This document shows, in pieces, positions 58,629-64,000 of a stretch of 64,000 bases of DNA. Positions within the stretch are counted from its first letter, which is position 1; each line of letters opens with the position of its first letter. The position numbers were made by a program, and so were the translations under genes. Source of the DNA: Mesorhizobium temperatum (GTDB lineage Bacteria; Pseudomonadota; Alphaproteobacteria; Rhizobiales; Rhizobiaceae). The stretch lies in NCBI RefSeq assembly GCF_002284575.1, contig NZ_NPKJ01000068.1, forward strand, positions 248,001 to 312,000, read 5' to 3'. The notes beneath the pieces are model-generated. The model saw only the letters and a list, made by a program, of their open reading frames with translations, was not told the DNA's origin and made no database searches.

Positions 58629-59606
58629 CTAATCCAGCTTGAATGTGAAAGGCGCGGCAACAGATGTACCCGCTTTTTCCGGCGGCGGCGCTGGCACTTT
58701 GGCACCCTGTAATGCGTCGAGCGCCGCGCGATCGAGGTCCGGATAGCCGGAGGAACGAGCCAGCCGGGCGGATAGAACGCGGCCGGATCCGTCGACCGTA
58801 AAGGTCACTCGTGGACTACCTTCCTCGCGCCGGGCCTTCGCGGCTCTCGGATAACGCGTGTGTCGCCTGATCCACGCATGCAACTGCGAGTTCCACTTGG
58901 ACGAGCTCACACCGGATCTCGAAGCAGCTGCTTTGGCCGATTTCGGGGCGGCCGCCTTGGCTGCGGATGTCGCAGCGACACTGGCCGCCGTCCGCGGCGG
59001 TGCGGCTTTCTCCTTTTTCGGACGCTGTCTGGCCTCTCTGACCGGCTTCTTCGTCTTGACCTCAGCCGGCTCCTTCGCCTTGGCCTTTGCCTGCTTCTTT
59101 GTCTTGGCCTCGACGGGTGCGTCGACCGGTTTCGGCTGCGGCAGCGGAATGACCACTTCCGGCGTGACGGCCTCGGCAACGTCTGGCACGACTTCCTCGA
59201 GCGGCGGCTGGTCGACATGTTCCGCCACGGTCGGCGGGGTGGGCTCGACTGTGTCGGCCGGGGCGGCTTCCGACGGCTCGGTGACCGGCTCTGCCCGCCC
59301 GACGGGCGGTTCGGGCGGAGGCTCCGTTTCGGTTATCGCCGGCTCCTCGACCGGATCCGGCTGATCGGGCGCTATCTCATCCGGTAGCGGGGCCGGCTCG
59401 GCCGGCGTGAACGCCATCGGCGACAACTCGATCACCTGCGCCTGCGGCGGCCCGCCATCGGGCTCGGCCGGGCGCCAGCTCTGCATCGCATAGCCGATCG
59501 CGGCATGCGCCACCAGAACCAGCGCAGCCGCGCCCGCCCACCAGGCAATCTCGCGCACGCCGAAACGCCGCTGATCGGCCATCGGCAGGGCGGCCGCCGG
59601 CGACAT
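58629..59606 (-). CDS. tonB: Energy transducer TonB
   Basis: TonB-family protein of 325 residues. A single N-terminal helix (WWAGAAALVLVAHAAIGYAM), a long Pro/Glu/Ala/Val-rich periplasmic spacer from about 50 to 200 (EEPAITETEPPPEPPVGRA, KPVDAPVEAKTKKQAKAKAK) and a C-terminal TonB domain (HAWIRRHTRYPRAAKARREE, VTFTVDGSGRVLSARLARSS, YPDLDRAALDALQGAKVPAP). It passes proton-motive energy from ExbBD to outer-membrane receptors. Its ATG and the exbD TAA share a base (TAATG), so translation is coupled. It ends the ABC-exbB-exbD-tonB operon. Confidence 0.93.
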   Translation of the reverse strand: MSPAAALPMADQRRFGVREIAWWAGAAALVLVAHAAIGYAMQSWRPAEPDGGPPQAQVIELSPMAFTPAEPAPLPDEIAPDQPDPVEEPAITETEPPPEPPVGRAEPVTEPSEAAPADTVEPTPPTVAEHVDQPPLEEVVPDVAEAVTPEVVIPLPQPKPVDAPVEAKTKKQAKAKAKEPAEVKTKKPVREARQRPKKEKAAPPRTAASVAATSAAKAAAPKSAKAAASRSGVSSSKWNSQLHAWIRRHTRYPRAAKARREEGSPRVTFTVDGSGRVLSARLARSSGYPDLDRAALDALQGAKVPAPPPEKAGTSVAAPFTFKLD

Positions 59607-60064
59607 TATTGGCCCGTCCCGACTTGCGGCGCCGCGGCATCGCCAGGCGCGGTCTCGAGGCCGACCAGCGCGATCTTCAGATAACCGGCGCCCCGCAAAA
59701 GGTTCATCACCTCCATAAGTTCGCCATAGCCGACCGCCTTGTCGGCGCGCAGGAAGATCCGCGTCTGCCTGTCGCCTTTTGTCCTGCCGACGAGCGCGGC
59801 GGCGAAAGTTTCGCGCGGCACGGTGTCGTTGCCGATCGCCAGCCTGAGATCGTCTTTCAGCGTCAGGAACAGCGGCGTCTCAGGTCGGGGAGCCGGCGTT
59901 GCGGTCGAGCCCGGCAGGTCGACATTGACGTCCACCGTCGCCAGCGGTGCCGCGACCATGAAAATGATCAGCAGAACCAGGATCACATCGATGAACGGCG
60001 TGACGTTGATCTCGTGGTTTTCCTCGAGATCGCCGTCGATGTTCTCTCGAATTCTAGCCGCCAT
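59606..60064 (-). CDS. exbD: ExbD biopolymer transport protein
   Basis: Inner-membrane protein of 152 residues, one helix near the N-terminus (INVTPFIDVILVLLIIFMVA) with the essential Asp of the proton path (PFIDV), followed by a periplasmic domain (RIFLRADKAVGYGELMEVMN near residue 110). The pattern is that of ExbD/TolR proteins. It lies between exbB (15 bases away) and tonB (overlap). With ExbB it forms the motor that energises TonB for siderophore uptake. Confidence 0.95.
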   Translation of the reverse strand: MAARIRENIDGDLEENHEINVTPFIDVILVLLIIFMVAAPLATVDVNVDLPGSTATPAPRPETPLFLTLKDDLRLAIGNDTVPRETFAAALVGRTKGDRQTRIFLRADKAVGYGELMEVMNLLRGAGYLKIALVGLETAPGDAAAPQVGTGQ

Positions 60065-60079
60065 GGCCTCGCTCCGTGT

Positions 60080-61075
60080 TCATTCCGCGGCCATCTGCTT
60101 TGCCGGCGCGACAGTGCGGAAATCCAGATCCCGGCTGACCAGCCGTTCGACCCCTGCCGACGCGTCAGCGAGGATCTGCCTGTAGCCGGCTATCGATCGC
60201 GCAAAGACGTTGTAGATGACCACCGCCGGGATCGCCGCGACAAGGCCCATCGCGGTGGCCAGCAAGGCTTCCGCGATGCCCGGGGCAACGACGGCGAGAT
60301 TGGTGGTCTGCGCCTGCGAGATGCCGATGAAGGCGTTCATGATGCCCCAGACCGTGCCGAATAGGCCGACAAAGGGCGCGGTCGAGCCGATCGTCGCCAA
60401 GACGCCGGTGCCACGCGACATGCGCCGCGCCGCCGCCGCCTCGATGCGCGACAGGCGCGAGGTGACCCGTTCCTTCAGCCCGTCGCCGGACACATGGTCG
60501 AGCGAGCCGGCCGAAAGTGCAGTCTCTTCCTCGGCTGCCCGCACCAGGAGGGCGCCAGGACCGTTATTGTGGCCAAGCGCGCGGCCGGCCTGGTTCAACG
60601 TCGCGGCATTGCCGATCGCTTGTGCCGCGCGGCGGGCGCGCAGCTTGCCGCCAAGGATCTCCAGCGATTTGGCCAGCCATATCGTCCAGGTAACGAAGGA
60701 CGCAAAAGCCAGCCCGATCATCACCGCTTTCACGACGATGTCGGCCGCCATGAACATGCCCCATGGCGACAGGTCACGCGGCAGGGTCAGAGAGGTTGCC
60801 GTCGAAGGGCCCGTCTCGGTGGGCGTTGTCTCGATAGGCGTGGTCTCGGTGGGCGTCGTCATGCCGGGCTGCATCGCCGGTGGCGCGGCCGCGTCTGGCG
60901 CAGCCTGCCCAGGCGCCGGAGCCGGCGCCTCGATCGCCGGGGCGGCGGCCGGTTGCTCCTGGTCGGCCGCGCCCGGTTGCTCCTGGGCGGCAGTGCCGCC
61001 GGCCGACAGGATGACGGATGCGAGCAACGCCGCGAACAAACCATGTCTGGACAAGGGCTTCTTCCTTATTCTCAC
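60080..61075 (-). CDS. exbB: ExbB proton-channel protein (tonB system)
   Basis: MotA/TolQ/ExbB-family inner-membrane protein, about 331 residues, longer than a minimal ExbB because of a signal-like N-terminus and a Pro/Ala/Thr/Glu-rich stretch (PTETTPIETTPTETGPSTAT). Three helices follow: FMAADIVVKAVMIGLAFASF, ATIGSTAPFVGLFGTVWGIM (conserved loop) and IAEALLATAMGLVAAIPAVV. The GTG at 61075 has a GAGG site five bases away and starts seven bases after the ATPase stop; ATG 61093 would overlap that gene. Longer alternatives reach into the ATPase gene. Confidence 0.93.
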   Translation of the reverse strand: MRIRKKPLSRHGLFAALLASVILSAGGTAAQEQPGAADQEQPAAAPAIEAPAPAPGQAAPDAAAPPAMQPGMTTPTETTPIETTPTETGPSTATSLTLPRDLSPWGMFMAADIVVKAVMIGLAFASFVTWTIWLAKSLEILGGKLRARRAAQAIGNAATLNQAGRALGHNNGPGALLVRAAEEETALSAGSLDHVSGDGLKERVTSRLSRIEAAAARRMSRGTGVLATIGSTAPFVGLFGTVWGIMNAFIGISQAQTTNLAVVAPGIAEALLATAMGLVAAIPAVVIYNVFARSIAGYRQILADASAGVERLVSRDLDFRTVAPAKQMAAE

Positions 61076-61082
61076 AGTGGCC

Positions 61083-61907
61083 TCATTGCACATAGCCGAT
61101 GGGCTGGCCGGTGACGGGGTGCGCAAACACGCCCATCTCGACACCGAAAATTCCTCTAAGCACCTCGCCCTGCATGATCTGGTCCGGCGTCCCGCGCGTC
61201 AGCAGCCTGCCGTCCTTCAGTGCGATCAATTCGTCGCAGTAGCGCGCCGCCATGTTGGGATCGTGCAGCACGACGACGACGCACAGGTCGCGTTTGCGGC
61301 TGAGGTCCCTGACCAGCCCCAGCACCTCGACCTGATGGGCGATGTCGAGCGCCGAGATCGGCTCGTCGAGCAGCATGACGCCGGCATTCTGCGCCACCAG
61401 CATGGCCAGCCATGCGCGTTGGCGCTCGCCGCCGGACAATTCGTCGACCAGCCGGTCGGTGAAACCCGCCATATCGGTCAGGACAAGCGCCTCGTTGACA
61501 TGGCGCCTGTCCTCGTGCCCGAAACGGCCGAGCGCGCCGTGCCAGGGATAGCGCCCGAGCGTCGCCAGTTCGCGCACGGTCAGGCCGGTCGCCGCCGGCG
61601 TCGTCTGCGGCAGATAGGCGAGCGCGCGGGCGAGTTCCCGCGCGCCCCACAGCACCAGCGGCCGCTGCGCGAAGGTGATGCCGCCGGAGCTTGCCGGCTG
61701 CTGGCGCGCCAGGAGCTTGATCAGCGTCGATTTGCCGGAGCCGTTGTGCCCAATCAGCCCATAGACGCGCGAGCGTTGCAGTTCGAGTGTAACCGGACCG
61801 AGCAGCGTTCGCTCGCCGACGGCGAACCGCACCGCTTCGACATGGAAGGCAGTCTGGGCATGAATTCCTGCCACGGTCTCGGCCTCTCTCCAGCTTTGCG
61901 CGTGCAT
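61083..61907 (-). CDS. Ferric siderophore ABC transporter ATP-binding protein (FhuC/FecE-like)
   Basis: ATPase of 274 residues of the iron-chelate class. Walker A LIGHNGSGKSTLIKLLARQ near residue 50, Q-loop YLPQTTPAATGLTVRELATLG in part, signature DELSGGERQRAWLAMLVAQN and Walker B VMLLDEPISALDIAHQVEVL, then HDPNMAARYCDELIALKDGR. The FhuC/FecE flavour is clear, but neither the permease nor the periplasmic binding protein lies in the window; they may be beyond the right edge. It is the first gene of an operon with exbB, exbD and tonB, and is divergent from a siderophore receptor gene. Confidence 0.92.
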   Translation of the reverse strand: MHAQSWREAETVAGIHAQTAFHVEAVRFAVGERTLLGPVTLELQRSRVYGLIGHNGSGKSTLIKLLARQQPASSGGITFAQRPLVLWGARELARALAYLPQTTPAATGLTVRELATLGRYPWHGALGRFGHEDRRHVNEALVLTDMAGFTDRLVDELSGGERQRAWLAMLVAQNAGVMLLDEPISALDIAHQVEVLGLVRDLSRKRDLCVVVVLHDPNMAARYCDELIALKDGRLLTRGTPDQIMQGEVLRGIFGVEMGVFAHPVTGQPIGYVQ

Positions 61908-61953
61908 TTCGAAATCCGGTTTTCGGCAATCCGGTTTGCCGTGCCGATGCCCG

Positions 61954-62008
61954 GTTGACTATGAAACATGAGTTTACTAGTCAACAATGAAGATGACTTT
62001 TTGAGTCA
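61954..62008. promoter_or_regulatory. Two iron-responsive TGA-N9-TCA boxes (RirA-type)
   Basis: TGAGTTTACTAGTCA at 61969-61983 and TGACTTTTTGAGTCA at 61994-62008 both fit the rhizobial iron-responsive operator consensus TGA-N9-TCA. The first also lies within a longer inverted repeat GTTGACTA (61954-61961) / TAGTCAAC (61978-61985). The site sits between the receptor gene and the ABC-exbBD-tonB operon, so both sides are probably repressed when iron is sufficient. Confidence 0.75.
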
Positions 62009-62107
62009 ACAAAATGTCGTGACGCGCCGGATTTGCGTCGAAATTCGAAAAAAGTGGAGCGCGCCGAGATGGTGACTGGTTTTGGTCGCGGAAGAATTCG
62101 AGATGAA

Positions 62108-64000
62108 ATGACTGCGCGCCGAAACCTGCTGATCGCAGCGATGTCGCTGCCTGTGCTGCTTGGCGGCGGCCACGCCGTCGCGCAGGAGGCGACCACCACT
62201 CTCGAGCCGATCAACATTCAGGAACGCGTCGAAAGCGCCTTTGGGACGGTCGACGGCTATGTCGCCACCCAGGGCTCCACGGCCACCAAGACCGACACAC
62301 CGCTGATCGAGACGCCGCAGTCGATATCGGTCATCACCAAAGACCAGATGGAAGCGCAGGCGGTGGACAGCCTGAACAGCGCGCTGCGTTATACGCCAGG
62401 CGCAAGCGGCAATCTCTACGGCACCGACAATCGTGGCCACGGCTTGCAGATGCGCGGCATTTCGAACTCCAGCGGCGTTTTCTACAAGGACGGGCTGCAG
62501 CTCAAGGAAAGCAATTTCACGCTGTTCACCGCGCTCGATTCCTACGGCGCCGAACGCTACGAAATCCTGCGCGGGCCGGCGTCGGTTCTTTACGGCCAGG
62601 CAAGTCCTGGCGGCATCATCAACTATGTCAGCAAGCGCCCGACCGAGGAGAACCTCCGCGAGATCGAGCTCGGCGCCGGAAGTTTCGACCGCTATGAAGG
62701 AAAGTTCGACTTCAGCGGGGCTGTCAACGCCGACAAGTCGCTGCTGTTCCGCCTCACCGGCGCCGCCCACACCGGCGATACGCAGACAGACTTCGTCGAA
62801 GACGACCGCATCTTCATCGCGCCGGCGCTCACTTGGCAGCCCGATGCCGATACCAGCGTGACCATCCTCGCCAACTATCAACGCGACCGGTCCGGCTGGG
62901 CGATGCAGTACCTACCGGCATACGGCACGATCAGGCCGGGTAAGGACGGAAAATATCTGCCGAACAGCATGTTCGTCGGCGAACCGGACTTCGACACCTA
63001 CAACAACGACCAGGCGTCGATCGGTTACGAGTTGGATCACCGCTTCAACGAGACGTGGCAGGTTCGCCAGCATGCCCGCTACGTCTATCTGAAGCACTAT
63101 GAGGAAGGCGTTTTCGGCGGCGGGCTTCTGAATGATGAGGGCGACTATTCCCGCTATGCCGATGCCGGCGGCACCAGGCTCAGCGGCTTCACCATCGACA
63201 ACCAGGCGCAGGCCGATTTCGACACCGGGCCGCTCGCCCACACGCTGCTTCTCGGCCTCGACTACAAGCGCTACACCTACCGCGACTATGCCTCCGGAGG
63301 GTCCGTCGGTGACATCAACATCTTCGACCCGGTCTATGGCAGCCCAATCACTGATCTGACGCCCTACACAGACACGGACACGACCCAATCGCAGGTCGGC
63401 ATCTACGCGCAGGACCAGATCAAGCTGGGCAACTGGCGGCTGACGCTGGGCGGCCGCCAGGACTGGGCGGATTCGAAAGTCTACGACAATCTGGCCGGCG
63501 CTTTCGATCCACGCCAGAAGGACGACGCCTTCACCACTCGCGCCGGTCTGCTTTACCTCGCCGACAACGGACTTGCTCCTTATGTCAGCTATTCCGAATC
63601 GTTCCAGCCGGTCTCCGGCCCCGACAGCAACGGCAATCCGCTCGTGCCCGAAACCGGCAAGCAGTACGAGGTCGGCCTGAAATATCAGCCGGTTGGCTGG
63701 AACTCCTTCGTCACCGTTTCGGCGTTCGACCTGACCCGGCAGAACGTCGTGCGCTATGGCGGCGCTGGTGCGCCCAATGACATCTTCCAGACCGGCGAGA
63801 TCCGCTCGCGCGGCATCGAGCTGGAAGGTGTTGCGAGCCTTGAGTCGGGCTTCGATTTCCGGGCGGCCTATACCTGGCTCGACACCGAGATCACCAGTCC
63901 GACCAGCATCAACGAGGATGGAACGAGCAACCAGGGCAACACGCCGTTCGGCGTGCCGGCACACGCGGCCTCGCTGTGGGCAAACTACACTGTCGGCAGC
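62108..64000 (+). CDS. TonB-dependent siderophore receptor, 3' end outside window
   Basis: Outer-membrane ferric-siderophore receptor; 631 codons are present and the frame runs off the right edge (family about 700). A signal peptide (LLIAAMSLPVLLGGGHAVAQ), then TonB box-like LEPINIQER, the plug domain (TPLIETPQSISVITKDQMEA, LNSALRYTPGASGNLYG and VLYGQASPGGIINYVSKRP), and beta-barrel strands to the end. The ATG at 62108 is used; an in-frame ATG at 62069 would add 13 residues. The layout (TonB_siderop_Rec) fits FhuA-like hydroxamate receptors. The two iron boxes upstream predict induction in iron shortage. Confidence 0.93.
   Translation, partial: MTARRNLLIAAMSLPVLLGGGHAVAQEATTTLEPINIQERVESAFGTVDGYVATQGSTATKTDTPLIETPQSISVITKDQMEAQAVDSLNSALRYTPGASGNLYGTDNRGHGLQMRGISNSSGVFYKDGLQLKESNFTLFTALDSYGAERYEILRGPASVLYGQASPGGIINYVSKRPTEENLREIELGAGSFDRYEGKFDFSGAVNADKSLLFRLTGAAHTGDTQTDFVEDDRIFIAPALTWQPDADTSVTILANYQRDRSGWAMQYLPAYGTIRPGKDGKYLPNSMFVGEPDFDTYNNDQASIGYELDHRFNETWQVRQHARYVYLKHYEEGVFGGGLLNDEGDYSRYADAGGTRLSGFTIDNQAQADFDTGPLAHTLLLGLDYKRYTYRDYASGGSVGDINIFDPVYGSPITDLTPYTDTDTTQSQVGIYAQDQIKLGNWRLTLGGRQDWADSKVYDNLAGAFDPRQKDDAFTTRAGLLYLADNGLAPYVSYSESFQPVSGPDSNGNPLVPETGKQYEVGLKYQPVGWNSFVTVSAFDLTRQNVVRYGGAGAPNDIFQTGEIRSRGIELEGVASLESGFDFRAAYTWLDTEITSPTSINEDGTSNQGNTPFGVPAHAASLWANYTVGS

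Overview
The window looks like chromosome of an alphaproteobacterium of the order Rhizobiales, most likely Mesorhizobium or a close relative. This rests on the high GC and strong GC3 preference, a large NAD-type glutamate dehydrogenase, DUF1062/DUF429-type rhizobial genes, an aqpS-type arsenic operon, TGA-N9-TCA iron boxes of the RirA type, and many mosaic palindromic intergenic repeats (RIME-like). No rRNA, CRISPR array, integrase or intact insertion sequence was seen. The genus is an inference from gene content.

Bases 1-25,200 are mostly housekeeping and conserved rhizobial genes: the 3' part of NAD-glutamate dehydrogenase, an AhpD-like peroxidase-family protein, a frameshifted Cys-rich gene, a YCII protein, a LysE exporter, DUF1062, typA/bipA, a PhoD phosphatase, an MFS/TetR divergent pair with a clear operator, inorganic pyrophosphatase, a GNAT enzyme, a lemA-TPM-TPM-TPM cluster, pyridoxal kinase with DUF429, beta-carbonic anhydrase, an M3 oligopeptidase, DUF167-yggT, and tRNA-Ala(CGC). 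At least eight palindromic repeat elements sit between genes, and one has replaced the start region of a TPM gene.

Bases 25,300-32,800 hold a sugar or polyol module: an SDR dehydrogenase, a decayed mannitol-dehydrogenase-like fragment, a TIM-barrel isomerase/epimerase and a ribose-type ABC importer (binding protein, double ATPase, two permeases). Repeat hairpins split the importer genes. Bases 32,800-43,500 are a mosaic accessory stretch: an OmpA protein with 51-residue tandem repeats, a dead amino-acid ABC ATPase remnant, a membrane spermidine-synthase-like protein coupled to an exported isoaspartyl methyltransferase, a serine hydrolase, and an ATPase gene with a broken copy of its 3' end nearby.

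Bases 43,500-49,400 form a two-part arsenic island. One operon is arsR-arsC(LMW-PTP type)-aqpS-arsC(glutaredoxin type)-arsH. The second, with its own arsR and a perfect palindromic operator, makes an FAD/NAD(P) oxidoreductase with a Cys-rich tail plus an MFS exporter; this is the best candidate for a little-described system. Bases 49,400-58,600 hold an RND efflux pump (outer-membrane factor, permease, adaptor), a Spy/CpxP-like periplasmic protein and a divergent two-component system sharing an inverted-repeat control region. Bases 58,600-64,000 hold a ferric-siderophore uptake locus: tonB-exbD-exbB and an ABC ATPase facing away from a TonB-dependent receptor (cut by the window end), with two iron-box motifs between them.
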